A stretch of DNA of 64,000 nt from Vibrio azureus (lineage in GTDB: Bacteria > Pseudomonadota > Gammaproteobacteria > Enterobacterales > Vibrionaceae), in contig NZ_CP018616.1 of assembly GCF_002849855.1 (NCBI RefSeq), positions 1,798,001 to 1,862,000 on the forward strand, given 5' to 3'. The stretch's first letter is position 1; every line of letters starts with the position of its first letter. The notes under the pieces are model-generated. The model worked only from the letters and a program-made list of their open reading frames with translations. It made no database searches and was not told the DNA's origin. This document shows, piece by piece, positions 27,102 through 36,794 of this stretch. Position numbers and translations under genes: made by a program.

Positions 27102-29384
27102 ATGAACCAACAACTTACCGTTACTAAGCGTGATGGCCGCAAAGAGAATATCGATCTTGAGAAAATTCATCGAGTTATCACTTGGGCAGCCGAAGGTCTA
27201 CATAATGTGTCTGTGTCGCAAGTTGAGTTGCGTGCTCATATCCAGTTTTACGATGGCATTACCACTTCAGACATTCATGAGACTATCATCAAGTCTGCCG
27301 CTGACCTGATTTCTGAAGAGACTCCGGACTATCAATACTTATCTGCTCGCTTAGCGGTTTTCCATCTTCGTAAAAAAGCTTACGGCCAGTACGAGCCGCC
27401 AGCTCTTTATGATCATGTTTCACGCTTGATTGATTTAGGTAAGTACGACAAGCACATCCTCGAAGATTACTCCAAACAAGAGCTCGATGAACTTGATGCG
27501 TACCTTGACCACAAACGAGATCTCAACTTCTCTTACGCTGCAATCAAGCAGTTAGAAGGTAAGTACTTTGTGCAGAATCGTGTATCCGGTGAGATATATG
27601 AGAGTGCTCAGTTCCTATACATACTTGTCGCGGCTTGTTTATTCGCTAAATACCCAAAAGAGAATCGTCTTGATTATATTAAGCGCTTCTACGACGCGAC
27701 TTCGACGTTCAAGATTTCTTTGCCAACACCGATTATGTCTGGTGTTCGTACGCCTACGCGTCAATTTAGCTCGTGTGTCCTAATTGAATGTGGAGATAGC
27801 CTTGATTCTATCAATGCCACAGCAAGTTCAATCGTACGCTATGTTTCTCAGCGTGCGGGTATTGGTATTAATGCAGGTCGTATCCGTGCTTTGGGCTCAG
27901 AAATTCGCGGTGGTGAAGCTTTCCACACTGGGTGTATTCCTTTTTACAAGTACTTTCAAACTGCGGTTAAGTGCTGTTCTCAAGGTGGCGTTCGCGGCGG
28001 TGCAGCAACTGTTTTTTACCCTCTTTGGCACGGTGAAGCGCGTTCGTTACTGGTACTAAAAAATAACCGTGGTGTAGAAGAAAACCGTGTTCGTCATATG
28101 GATTACGGTGTTCAACTGAACAAATTAATGTATCAGCGCCTAGTCGAAGGCGGCAATATCAGCCTGTTTTCTCCATCAGATGTACCAGGCCTGTATGATG
28201 CCTTTTTCGAGAATCAGCAAGAGTTTGAACGCCTTTACGTACAATACGAAAACGACCCTTCAATCAAGAAAGAGTCGGTTAAAGCCATTGAAATGTTCAC
28301 TCTGCTAATGCAAGAGCGTGCATCAACAGGCCGAATCTATATTCAAAATGTGGACCACTGTAATACACACAGCCCATTCGATTCGGAAGTGGCGCCAGTA
28401 CGTCAATCAAACCTATGTCTTGAAATTGCTCTACCAACCAAGCCATTAAAGAACGTTGAAGACGATTCAGGTGAAATCGCACTTTGTACACTGTCTGCCT
28501 TTAACCTTGGTGCCATTAAATCATTGGACGATTTCGAAGAATTATCGGAGTTGGTTGTTCGTGCTCTTGATGCCCTATTAGATTATCAAGACTACCCATT
28601 ACCAGCCGCTTACAAGTCAACCATGAACCGCCGAACTCTAGGCGTCGGTGTGATTAACTTTGCTTACTACTTGGCTAAAAATGGTGTTAAATATTCTGAT
28701 GGCAGCGCAAATGGTCTAACTCACCGTACCTTTGAAGCCATTCAGTATTACCTACTCAAAGCTTCTGTGGCATTAGCAAAAGAGCAAGGTGCTTGTCCGC
28801 TGTTCCACGAAACAAATTACGCGAAAGGCTTGCTTCCTATCGACACTTACAAAGCAGATGTCGATAAGATTTGTGAAGAAGCTCTGCACTATGATTGGGA
28901 AGGTCTTCGCAAAGACATTATGGAACACGGTCTACGTAACTCAACACTGACCGCTTTGATGCCTTCAGAAACTTCGTCTCAGATTTCTAATGCAACGAAC
29001 GGTATTGAACCACCTCGTGGTTATGTGTCGGTTAAAGCATCGAAAGACGGCATCCTAAAGCAAGTGGTTCCTGAATTCTCTGAGCTCAAAGACAACTATG
29101 AACTACTTTGGGACATTGGTTCAAACGACGGCTATCTGCACCTAGTTGGGATCATGCAGAAATTCGTTGACCAAGCAATCTCAGCGAATACTAACTATGA
29201 CCCGTCTGGTTATGAAAGTGGCAAGGTACCAATGAAGAAACTGCTCCAAGATCTTCTCACTGCGTATAAGTATGGTGTTAAAACGTTGTACTACCACAAC
29301 ACACGTGATGGCGCGAAAGACGATCAAAAAGATGCAGTTCAACCGCAAGATGAAGATTGTGAAGGTGGCGGCTGTAAAATCTAA
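27102..29384 (+). CDS. nrdA: Ribonucleoside-diphosphate reductase class Ia, alpha subunit
   Basis: 760 residues, full family length. The N-terminal ATP-cone (TVTKRDGRKENIDLEKIHR) mediates allosteric control by ATP/dATP. Catalytic cysteines are visible in RQFSSCVLIECGDS, in SNLCLEI (the thiyl radical site) and in the first half of the active site; the C-terminal shuttle pair is CEGGGCKI. It reduces ribonucleoside diphosphates to deoxy forms together with NrdB. Start ATG 27102 has a weak AGGGAA site. Regulatory sites upstream are listed separately. Confidence 0.97.
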   Translation: MNQQLTVTKRDGRKENIDLEKIHRVITWAAEGLHNVSVSQVELRAHIQFYDGITTSDIHETIIKSAADLISEETPDYQYLSARLAVFHLRKKAYGQYEPPALYDHVSRLIDLGKYDKHILEDYSKQELDELDAYLDHKRDLNFSYAAIKQLEGKYFVQNRVSGEIYESAQFLYILVAACLFAKYPKENRLDYIKRFYDATSTFKISLPTPIMSGVRTPTRQFSSCVLIECGDSLDSINATASSIVRYVSQRAGIGINAGRIRALGSEIRGGEAFHTGCIPFYKYFQTAVKCCSQGGVRGGAATVFYPLWHGEARSLLVLKNNRGVEENRVRHMDYGVQLNKLMYQRLVEGGNISLFSPSDVPGLYDAFFENQQEFERLYVQYENDPSIKKESVKAIEMFTLLMQERASTGRIYIQNVDHCNTHSPFDSEVAPVRQSNLCLEIALPTKPLKNVEDDSGEIALCTLSAFNLGAIKSLDDFEELSELVVRALDALLDYQDYPLPAAYKSTMNRRTLGVGVINFAYYLAKNGVKYSDGSANGLTHRTFEAIQYYLLKASVALAKEQGACPLFHETNYAKGLLPIDTYKADVDKICEEALHYDWEGLRKDIMEHGLRNSTLTALMPSETSSQISNATNGIEPPRGYVSVKASKDGILKQVVPEFSELKDNYELLWDIGSNDGYLHLVGIMQKFVDQAISANTNYDPSGYESGKVPMKKLLQDLLTAYKYGVKTLYYHNTRDGAKDDQKDAVQPQDEDCEGGGCKI

Positions 29385-29425
29385 GCCACTATCATTGACA
29401 ATTTAAGTAGTAAAAATTATTGAAT

Positions 29426-29446
29426 ACCTCCTCATCTTGGGGAGGT
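29426..29446 (+). other. Hairpin between nrdA and nrdB
   Basis: ACCTCC and GGAGGT pair around a 9-nt loop in the 82-bp gap. The right arm is a perfect Shine-Dalgarno-like sequence but is too far from the nrdB ATG to act as its site. No T-run, so probably RNA stability or subunit-ratio control rather than termination. Confidence 0.45.
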
Positions 29447-29466
29447 CTAAAAGGAATTGAGGCATT

Positions 29467-30600
29467 ATGGCTTACAGTACTTTTAATCAGAATAAAAACG
29501 ACCAACTCAAAGAGCCTATGTTCCTAGGCCAATCTGTCAATGTTGCTCGTTACGACCAACAAAAGTTTGAAATCTTTGAAAAGCTCATTGAAAAGCAGCT
29601 TTCTTTCTTCTGGCGTCCAGAAGAGGTTGACGTATCCAGTGATCGCATTGATTACAACAAGTTGCCTGAGCATGAGAAGCACATTTTTATTTCTAACTTG
29701 AAGTATCAAACTCTGCTTGATTCGATTCAAGGTCGAAGCCCAAACGTCGCTCTACTGCCATTGGTTTCGCTTCCAGAGCTTGAAACTTGGATTGAAACTT
29801 GGTCTTTTTCTGAGACGATCCACTCTCGTTCATACACGCATATTATTCGTAATATCGTCAACGATCCTAGTGTCGTCTTCGATGATATCGTAGAAAACGA
29901 CCACATACTGAAACGCGCTAAAGATATTGCTCATTATTACGACGACTTAATCCAAGCAACGAATGATTACCATCGTTACGGAGAAGGTGAGCACGTCATC
30001 AATGGTGAAACAGTAAAAATCAGCCTGTATGATTTGAAGAAGAAACTGTACATTTGTCTAATGTCAGTAAATGCATTAGAAGCCATTCGTTTCTATGTTA
30101 GCTTCGCGTGTTCATTTGCATTTGCTGAACGTGAGCTCATGGAAGGTAATGCAAAAATCATCAAGCTAATCGCCCGTGATGAAGCCCTTCATCTAAGCGG
30201 TACCCAGAATATGATTAACATATTGCGTAATGGCCAAGATGATTTCTCATTCATGCAAATTGCTGAAGAAGCAAAACAAGAATGTTTCGACCTTTTCAAA
30301 CAAGCTGCTGAACAAGAGAAAGAATGGGCGGAGTACCTGTTCAAAGACGGTTCAATGATTGGTCTAAACAAAGACATTTTGAGTCAATATGTCGAGTACA
30401 TTACCAATATTCGCATGCAAGCAGTTGGTCTACCTGCAGCCTATCCTGAAGCCACCAGCAACCCAATTCCATGGATCAATGCTTGGTTGTCATCAGATAA
30501 CGTGCAAGTTGCCCCTCAAGAAGCAGAAATTTCTTCTTACTTAGTGGGTCAAATTGACAACGAAGTGAGTGCAGATGACTTCGAAGGATTCGAATTATAA
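29467..30600 (+). CDS. nrdB: Ribonucleoside-diphosphate reductase class Ia, beta subunit
   Basis: 377 residues, close to the 376 of E. coli. It contains the di-iron ligands of the R2 fold: [27 protein letters not shown], and [16 protein letters not shown], and provides the tyrosyl radical needed by NrdA. AAGGA lies upstream of ATG 29467. Its TAA overlaps the ATG of the ferredoxin gene by one base. Confidence 0.97.
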   Translation: MAYSTFNQNKNDQLKEPMFLGQSVNVARYDQQKFEIFEKLIEKQLSFFWRPEEVDVSSDRIDYNKLPEHEKHIFISNLKYQTLLDSIQGRSPNVALLPLVSLPELETWIETWSFSETIHSRSYTHIIRNIVNDPSVVFDDIVENDHILKRAKDIAHYYDDLIQATNDYHRYGEGEHVINGETVKISLYDLKKKLYICLMSVNALEAIRFYVSFACSFAFAERELMEGNAKIIKLIARDEALHLSGTQNMINILRNGQDDFSFMQIAEEAKQECFDLFKQAAEQEKEWAEYLFKDGSMIGLNKDILSQYVEYITNIRMQAVGLPAAYPEATSNPIPWINAWLSSDNVQVAPQEAEISSYLVGQIDNEVSADDFEGFEL

Positions 30601-30878
30601 TGACATCGATCAAAATCAACAGCCTCATCAGTATTGAGTCCAATCCATCAAATACTATTTTGGAAACCATGGAAAATGCTGGCCTGCTTCCTGAGTACAA
30701 CTGCCGTGATGGCCATTGTGGAGCCTGCCGTTGTATTTTAGAAGAAGGGGATGTTGAGTATGTCGATTTTGCGATGGCTTATACTGCGCCCAACGAGATT
30801 TTGCCGTGTATTTGTAAAGCTAAATCAGATGTCAAACTAAGTCACGTACGTTATTCATTAAAAGATAAACGCGCTTAG
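30600..30878 (+). CDS. yfaE: 2Fe-2S ferredoxin YfaE, NrdB cofactor maintenance
   Basis: 92 residues. The plant-type ferredoxin motif CRDGHCGACRC gives three cluster cysteines near residues 37, 42 and 45, and the fourth is in LPCICKAKSD. E. coli YfaE reduces the di-iron site of NrdB to maintain the radical cofactor, and the gene is translationally coupled to nrdB here (overlapping TAATG). Ends the nrdAB operon at a strong terminator. Confidence 0.92.
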   Translation: MTSIKINSLISIESNPSNTILETMENAGLLPEYNCRDGHCGACRCILEEGDVEYVDFAMAYTAPNEILPCICKAKSDVKLSHVRYSLKDKRA

Positions 30879-30894
30879 ACGTCAGCACACTCTA

Positions 30895-30931
30895 TAAAAA
30901 AGCCAAGGCAAACTGAGCCTTGGCTTTTTTA
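30895..30931. terminator. Bidirectional terminator between yfaE and the CinA-like gene
   Basis: AAAAAAGCCAAGGC and GCCTTGGCTTTTTT arms around a 7-nt loop between two convergent genes, with A and T runs suiting both strands. Confidence 0.9.
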
Positions 30932-30949
30932 TATATATAACGGTCAATA

Positions 30950-32182
30950 TCACAACAGTTTGTTGGGAATATGCATTTCTTGAAGTTTTTCTATAAACAT
31001 ATATTGTGCAAAAATCGCTTTGCCTTCCAGAAAACGACGTAACATATCTAGAGCAACGGTACTAATGACTTTAACTTGGTCTTCTTCTTGGTATTTTCTG
31101 GATAAACGATAAAGCCCGCCCCACTCTCCCTCCGCTGAAGCAAGCGCTACCGAAAAAACATCATTTTCGATTCTTCCCGTGACAAGGGACAAATCAGTCG
31201 CGCATTTTTCTCTCGTCGCTCCAGCTAAAGCAAACGTTGCTGCAAGTGGATCTCCGTCATCAGTAACAGTTTGACTTGCTCCAGATAACAACCAACCATG
31301 GCCAAACTGCTGCCTAACCAAACTATCGCTATTTAACCAATACGTTAAATACCCAGCACTGCTTTTCTCTGATACCGACAGTGTTAAGTGCTTATCCTGT
31401 AGCATTTGCCCAACATGAGTGAGCATGGGTGTATCAACACTCACCGTATTTTGCTCAAGGTGTTTTTGCACTAAGTTCAGCAAGCGCGTTCGAGTTTCCA
31501 ACTGATCAATTGGACCGAAGAGTTTGACTTCAATAAATGGTAAATAAGAACGATAACCCAAAAAATACCCTTGCGGTAACGTCAGCTTATCAAGTTTATC
31601 GGAGATAAAAGATTCCGAGAGGCCAAAGGTATATATTCGACTGCAAGCATGCCCGATTGCATTAGGAAATATTTTTTTCAAATCGGGCAGAATTTGTGTT
31701 TCAACCATTTGTTTAAATTCACGAGGAACACCAGGAGTGAAATAGAATATCGCCTCGTTGATAATCATCCGAAAACCACAGGCTGTGCCAATCGGGTTAT
31801 CAATAATTTGTGCGACCTCGGGTAAAATAGCTTGCTTAATATTGCTCTCTGGCATGGCTGTACCCCGCTTTTGGTACATCTCTTTTAGACGATTCAACCA
31901 AGTTTCAGACAGAACCAGCTCACACTCTGCTGCTTGAGCTGCCGCTTCGCTACTCATATCATCATTGGTCGGTCCAAGACCACCATTCACAATAACGACA
32001 TCACTATTGAAGCTCAGCATCAGAAGTTCTTCGGTCAAACCCGACAGCTGATCACCTACCGTTGAGCGTTTCGTTAAGCTAAACCCATTTTGATAAAACA
32101 GACTGGATAACCAAGCTGCATTGGTATCGAGAATATCACCGTGAAGAACTTCTTCACCTGTACTAAGCATTGCTATCTTCAC
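30950..32182 (-). CDS. CinA/YfaY-like protein, C-terminal deamidase domain degenerate
   Basis: 410 residues. The N-terminal MoCF-like domain begins MKIAMLSTGEEVLHGDILDT and holds IVNGGLGPTNDD, the nucleotide pyrophosphatase part of CinA. The C-terminal domain corresponds to the NMN deamidase PncC, but the usual TAESCTGG catalytic stretch is replaced by SVSEKSSAGYL and the region has lost most family motifs, so amidase activity is doubtful. The E. coli homologue YfaY is likewise thought to lack that activity. ATG at 32182; convergent with yfaE, single gene. Confidence 0.8.
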   Translation of the reverse strand: MKIAMLSTGEEVLHGDILDTNAAWLSSLFYQNGFSLTKRSTVGDQLSGLTEELLMLSFNSDVVIVNGGLGPTNDDMSSEAAAQAAECELVLSETWLNRLKEMYQKRGTAMPESNIKQAILPEVAQIIDNPIGTACGFRMIINEAIFYFTPGVPREFKQMVETQILPDLKKIFPNAIGHACSRIYTFGLSESFISDKLDKLTLPQGYFLGYRSYLPFIEVKLFGPIDQLETRTRLLNLVQKHLEQNTVSVDTPMLTHVGQMLQDKHLTLSVSEKSSAGYLTYWLNSDSLVRQQFGHGWLLSGASQTVTDDGDPLAATFALAGATREKCATDLSLVTGRIENDVFSVALASAEGEWGGLYRLSRKYQEEDQVKVISTVALDMLRRFLEGKAIFAQYMFIEKLQEMHIPNKLL

Positions 32183-32365
32183 AATTGGCCCCCAAGACTA
32201 GGCATAATGCATAACCAAAAAGTCATTTTACCTAACCTAATGCATTCAATATATCTATAATAAGCGTCAATTCGTCATATTTAAATGTCGAACAAGTATT
32301 TTAATGAACACTGTTTTGAGGGATAATCCCCCCTCGATCTTCAAAGAACCAACTCGGAGACCTCT

Positions 32366-33283
32366 GTGTCAAAATTACCCAGACTAATGAAAACTCTAAG
32401 TGCCGCAACACTGACTCTAGCCACATCGGCTTATGCTAACCAGCAAGATGCGATTAATCACATCGAGTTTTCTTATGCGCCAGACTGTTTGTCAGGTTAC
32501 TGTGAAACGACAACTTTGTATAGTTTTGAACCGCATAAGCGTCATTTAGCAATGGGTATGGTCGAAGATGAGTCGCTATCACTGAATGCGGGTTTAGAGC
32601 CAAAGCACCTCATTATTCCAAAGGATAAAGATTGGGATTATCTCATGGGGCAAACCTATACCATTCTCGGTTTGAGTGTCGCGACTGTAGGTTTAATGAC
32701 ATTCTTACCGGAAAGTATCACAAAATGGGATGCTGAAGACCGTGACATGAGCAAGCTGGGCAGCAAATGGAAAGATAATGTCACCAGCGGTCCAGTTTGG
32801 GATCGTGATGAGCACTTCCTTAATTATATTATGCACCCATACTTCGGCGGGGTTTACTACACCGCAGCAAGACATGCTGGTTATAATGAGTTTGAGTCTT
32901 TCCTATACTCTACAACCATGTCGAGCTTCTTCTGGGAATATGGTGTAGAAGCATTTGCTGAAGTACCTTCATGGCAAGATTTGTTTATCACTCCTTTCTT
33001 TGGCGCAGTTGTCGGTGAAATGATGCTGACAAGTGAACAGGAAATCATCGCAAACGGCGGTGAAGTCATGGGTTCAGAAACAGTTGGTGATATTTCATTG
33101 TTTTTCCTCAACCCTGTTGGCCACATCCACCACTGGGTATCGAACGCTTGGGGAGGCGATGCCGAGTTTAAGTTTAGCTCTTCGCCATGGTTTGGTAACC
33201 AACAAGCCGCTAAGTTTGCTTTGGACTCCGGTGCTAGCTACGATAATGTGTTCTACGGTTTTGAAATGAAAGTCTCCTTCTAG
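32366..33283 (+). CDS. DUF3943 outer-envelope protein
   Basis: 305 residues from GTG 32366, chosen because GGAGA lies 5 nt upstream; the internal ATG at 32387 lacks one. A signal peptide ends near SAYANQQ. The body has LIIPKDKDWDYLMGQTYTI, hydrophobic stretches, NYIMHPYFGGVYYTAARHAG and ends in a hydrophobic strand MKVSF, which suggests an outer-membrane location. The pattern resembles the DUF3943 family, of unknown function. Single gene with terminator at 33313. Confidence 0.65.
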   Translation: MSKLPRLMKTLSAATLTLATSAYANQQDAINHIEFSYAPDCLSGYCETTTLYSFEPHKRHLAMGMVEDESLSLNAGLEPKHLIIPKDKDWDYLMGQTYTILGLSVATVGLMTFLPESITKWDAEDRDMSKLGSKWKDNVTSGPVWDRDEHFLNYIMHPYFGGVYYTAARHAGYNEFESFLYSTTMSSFFWEYGVEAFAEVPSWQDLFITPFFGAVVGEMMLTSEQEIIANGGEVMGSETVGDISLFFLNPVGHIHHWVSNAWGGDAEFKFSSSPWFGNQQAAKFALDSGASYDNVFYGFEMKVSF

Positions 33284-33312
33284 CTTTCAAAGCATCATCA
33301 TTTCATTTTTCT

Positions 33313-33346
33313 ACCAACAGCAGCAAACACGCTGCTGTTGGTTGTT
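33313..33346 (+). terminator. Terminator of the DUF3943 gene
   Basis: ACCAACAGCAGC and GCTGCTGTTGGT pair around a 6-nt loop, followed by TGTTCTT. Confidence 0.75.
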
Positions 33347-33610
33347 CTTGACCCTTTGTAAGCATGTTTGTATTTTCTCCCCTTTCGATTTTCATGATCA
33401 CCACGACAATTTAAATCAAAAAAACATCCTCATTCAGCAAATCCTCTGCACAACATCTACACTCAACGCGTTTGTACTCAAATAAACAGCAATGAGGCTC
33501 GCAGTATTCAATACAGCGGCTGAGCATCATATAAACGCTCTTTATCTCGAACACGATTTCATCACCAAAAACGCAGATCCTAATACCCACGTTTCATTAT
33601 GAGGGACATC
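33347..33610 (+). other. Upstream region of the ACT-domain gene
   Basis: AT-rich with no gene, clear promoter or hairpin that I can support. Confidence 0.4.
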
Positions 33611-34123
33611 ATGAAGCATGTATTTATCGTTAACTTCCTCGGGAAAGCATCCTCCACAACCATTAAACACTTGGCAGCAATCACACACAATAACGATGGA
33701 AAGTGGTTAATCAGTAAGGTAAATTTTATTGATGATCAAGTTGCAGGCGTCATAAAGATCGAATTACCTGAAGAAAATGTCTCCGTTGTAAAAGAAGCCT
33801 TTTTTGCCTGCCAAGATTTGATCGTGAAATTTGTTGAATCACAAAGCCCTATTGAGCGCGAAGATATGGTATTTAAAGTGAGATTAGATGCGGGTGACAG
33901 AGCGGGTATTGTTAACGAAGTAACCAGTATCCTAGACAGTCAGGCGATCTCTATCCTCGATATGGATTGCCAACGCGTATTTATTGCTAATGGTGTAGGA
34001 GTCAGTGCTAGCTTATTCAGTGCTGCTATGGCTCTCAAATTACCTAGTGAGCTGAATATTGAAGATATCGCCAACGAACTTGAATCTTTAAGTGAAGATA
34101 CACGAGTGATGGTGGCCTCGTAG
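33611..34123 (+). CDS. ACT-domain protein, GcvR-like
   Basis: 170 residues from ATG 33611 (AGGG 5 nt upstream); the ATG at 33599 overlaps that site. Two ACT-like halves: MKHVFIVNFLGKASSTTIKH, and a second with VRLDAGDRAGIVNEVTSIL, ending in a short acidic tail. The layout resembles the glycine-cleavage repressor GcvR, an amino-acid-sensing partner of GcvA, but similarity is too weak to name it. No DNA-binding domain, so it would act through a partner protein. Confidence 0.6.
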   Translation: MKHVFIVNFLGKASSTTIKHLAAITHNNDGKWLISKVNFIDDQVAGVIKIELPEENVSVVKEAFFACQDLIVKFVESQSPIEREDMVFKVRLDAGDRAGIVNEVTSILDSQAISILDMDCQRVFIANGVGVSASLFSAAMALKLPSELNIEDIANELESLSEDTRVMVAS

Positions 34124-34129
34124 CCAAAT

Positions 34130-34187
34130 GATACCTAAGGTACCTCTAGATACTCTAAATCAAGTACCGTGAAGTCAATTGGGTATA
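34130..34187. repeat. Dispersed palindromic element, diverged copy
   Basis: GATACCTAAGGTACCTCTAG at the left and GTGAAGTCAATTGGGTATA at the right match the family arms with several changes. It lies between an ACT-domain gene and its terminator. Confidence 0.6.
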
Positions 34188-34192
34188 ACGTC

Positions 34193-34219
34193 AAAGAGCA
34201 GCATAACGCTGCTCTTTTC
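34193..34219 (+). terminator. Terminator of the ACT-domain gene
   Basis: AAAGAGCAGC and GCTGCTCTTTT arms around a 5-nt loop. Confidence 0.75.
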
Positions 34220-34282
34220 GCATCTAAACTTAATAAGCATCCAAGCCCAACCAATAATGGAGCAGATGCCTAAATGGAGAGC

Positions 34283-35416
34283 CTATTTCACGCTCCATTG
34301 AGAAAGCGAACGTTTGAAGTCACTATAATCAAATTCATTGAGCTTCTGTATTTCACCATTCGAACGCTGGCAATACACAGATGGCATGCGCAAGCCATTA
34401 AACCAGTTTAGTTTAACCATGGTATAGCCAGCGCTGTCTAGAATATGTAGACGCTGACCGATTTCCAGTGGTTGTTCGAAATTGGTCACACAAAATTGGT
34501 CACCCGCTAGGCAAGAACAAGAGCCAATAACGTATTCATGCTCACCCTTTTCGGAAGCTTCTAGAATGGAAGCCGGTTCGTTATAAATCAGCGTGTCCAG
34601 ACGATGAGCTTCTGTTGCAGAGTCAACGATGGCCGTTTTCTTCACATTCTCCACAATGTCGACGACGGTCACCACAAGATCTGTGGTTTTAGTGATGATC
34701 GCCTCTCCAGGTTCAAGGTACATTTGTACCCCATGTTTTTCAGAGAATGCTTTCAGTGCTAATCCAAGTTTTTCGATATCGTAACCTGGCCATGTGAAGA
34801 AAACCCCTCCTCCCATACTGACCCAGTCAAGCTTGTTAAGATGTTCACCAAACTGTTCAGAAATCGCATCAAGCAAGCCAATAAATGCATCTACGTTTTT
34901 GTTTTCACAGTTCATATGGAACATAACGCCATCAATGCTTTCAAACACATCAGGATTGATGTGATCCGCTTGTACACCAAGGCGAGAAAATTGACGCGCA
35001 GGATTCGCAAGATCTTGGCCTGCATAGCTCACACCTGGGTTCAGACGTAGGCCGATAGACGCTTTTTCCTCCACGATATGACGGTAAGCCGCTAACTGTG
35101 ATTGCGAGTTGAAGATCATTTTGTCACAAATATCAGCGACTTCTCGAACATCATCTTCACTATAACCCACACTATACGCATGCGTTTCACCACCAAATGT
35201 CTCGTGACCTAGCTTCACTTCAAAAGGGCCGGAGCTGGTAGTGCCATCCAAATAGGGCTTAATGATGTCGAATACTCCCCAAGTCGAGAAACATTTTAGT
35301 GCCAAGACCAGTTTCACACCTGAGATTTCTTTGAGTTGTTTTGCTTTCTCTAAGTTCTCAATGAGTTTATCTTCATTGATCATAAAGAATGGGGTTTTTA
35401 AATGATTGGTTTGCAT
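34283..35416 (-). CDS. nspC: Carboxynorspermidine decarboxylase
   Basis: 377 residues, the length of V. cholerae NspC. It is an alanine-racemase-fold PLP decarboxylase: the PLP lysine is in [12 protein letters not shown] near residue 40, followed by [12 protein letters not shown], and [16 protein letters not shown] and YLEPGEAI near the phosphate site. The final catalytic Cys is in [11 protein letters not shown]. It removes CO2 from carboxynorspermidine to give norspermidine, a polyamine that controls biofilm in vibrios. Last gene of a three-gene operon. Confidence 0.93.
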   Translation of the reverse strand: MQTNHLKTPFFMINEDKLIENLEKAKQLKEISGVKLVLALKCFSTWGVFDIIKPYLDGTTSSGPFEVKLGHETFGGETHAYSVGYSEDDVREVADICDKMIFNSQSQLAAYRHIVEEKASIGLRLNPGVSYAGQDLANPARQFSRLGVQADHINPDVFESIDGVMFHMNCENKNVDAFIGLLDAISEQFGEHLNKLDWVSMGGGVFFTWPGYDIEKLGLALKAFSEKHGVQMYLEPGEAIITKTTDLVVTVVDIVENVKKTAIVDSATEAHRLDTLIYNEPASILEASEKGEHEYVIGSCSCLAGDQFCVTNFEQPLEIGQRLHILDSAGYTMVKLNWFNGLRMPSVYCQRSNGEIQKLNEFDYSDFKRSLSQWSVK

Positions 35417-35531
35417 GTTACTACCCTATATACAGGCGATACTTCTTCAGCATGATAAATCGAATAAAGCCGACGCATAGGCATCGGCTCATCCTTCCCA
35501 AGTCGCATTACAGCACTGGGAAATAAGTGCA

Positions 35532-36776
35532 TTATTTCAGTTTGTGGATCACTGGCTGGCCTGGCTCTAGTTCTTGAACGTGCCAATCTAGACCAATGCT
35601 AGGCATCGTTTCTAAGAACGGATCAGGGTCCAACTGTTCCATATTGAACACGCCTTTATCAGCCCATTGACCACGGAAGAACTGCAGCGCTGCAGTAATG
35701 GCCGGGACACCGGTTGTGTAAGAGATCGCTTGATGCTCAACATCTTCATAAGCCACTTCATGGTCTGCATTATTGTAGATAAATACACTGCGCTCTTTGC
35801 CATCTTTCTTACCTTGGACCCAAGTACCGATACAAGTAAGTCCGGTATAACCTGGAGCCAGTGAGGTTGGATCAGGCAGCATTGCTTTAAGAACGTGCAA
35901 AGGTTGTACAACCGTACCATCGTGCAACGTCAATGGCTCAGGGCTCAATAGGCCAATATCACGCATCACGTTGAAATAGTTTAGGTAACGGTCACCGAAT
36001 CCCATCCAGAATTCAATGCGTTTTGCTGGTATGAATTCTTTCATTGAGCGAACTTCATCATGCGCCATTGAGTATACTTTGTGTGATCCACAATTTGGGA
36101 AATCAAACTCAAGCATACGTGAGTGGCAAGGCACTTGTTTCCATTCACCGTTTTCCCAATAGAAAGAGTCACCTTGGATCTCTAGCATGTTTGTTTCTGG
36201 GTCAAAATTCGTTGCGAACTTCTTACCGTGATCACCAGCATTCACATCCATAACATCAATCGTGTCAATCTCATCAAAAAGATGCTTCACTGCATAAGCG
36301 GCAAATACCGATACCACGCCCGGATCGAAGCCTGCACCTAAAATACCAGTAATGCCTGCTTCCTTGAATTTTTCACGGTAGCCCCACTGCCAATCGTATG
36401 CTTCAGGAACTTGCTGTCCTTCAGAGCAAAGATCTACAGCAACAGACGTATCTAAGTACGATACTTTTGCTTGGTAGCATGCTTCCATAATTGGCATATT
36501 AACCCAAGGAGGTCCTGCATTGATCACAAGATCTGGTTTCACTTCTTTAATAAGAGCAACCAGAGAATCGACATCGTCAGCATTGACCGCACGTGCTTCT
36601 AGCTTTTTAGCTGAATCTTTCAGGTTGTTTTTTTTCTGGATAGACTCGATGATTTTTTCACATTTACTAATAGTGCGTGACGCAATTGTAATATCACCCA
36701 GAACGTCATTGTTTTGTGCCGCTTTATGCGCAACAACCCAACCAACACCGCCTGCACCAATCTGTAAAACTGCCAT
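35532..36776 (-). CDS. Carboxynorspermidine synthase (dehydrogenase)
   Basis: 414 residues. N-terminal Rossmann motif MAVLQIGAGGVGWVVAHKAA, then GAGFDPGVVSVFAAYA, typical of the saccharopine-dehydrogenase-like family (VC1624 in V. cholerae). It condenses diaminopropane with aspartate semialdehyde using NADPH to form carboxynorspermidine. It starts 18 bp after the stop of the fused enzyme and is 115 bp before nspC. The gap to nspC holds a GCCGATG/CGTCGGC hairpin at about 35468-35488, perhaps a partial terminator or RNA processing site. Confidence 0.92.
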   Translation of the reverse strand: MAVLQIGAGGVGWVVAHKAAQNNDVLGDITIASRTISKCEKIIESIQKKNNLKDSAKKLEARAVNADDVDSLVALIKEVKPDLVINAGPPWVNMPIMEACYQAKVSYLDTSVAVDLCSEGQQVPEAYDWQWGYREKFKEAGITGILGAGFDPGVVSVFAAYAVKHLFDEIDTIDVMDVNAGDHGKKFATNFDPETNMLEIQGDSFYWENGEWKQVPCHSRMLEFDFPNCGSHKVYSMAHDEVRSMKEFIPAKRIEFWMGFGDRYLNYFNVMRDIGLLSPEPLTLHDGTVVQPLHVLKAMLPDPTSLAPGYTGLTCIGTWVQGKKDGKERSVFIYNNADHEVAYEDVEHQAISYTTGVPAITAALQFFRGQWADKGVFNMEQLDPDPFLETMPSIGLDWHVQELEPGQPVIHKLK

Positions 36777-36794
36777 AGTTTTCTGTTACCTTTA

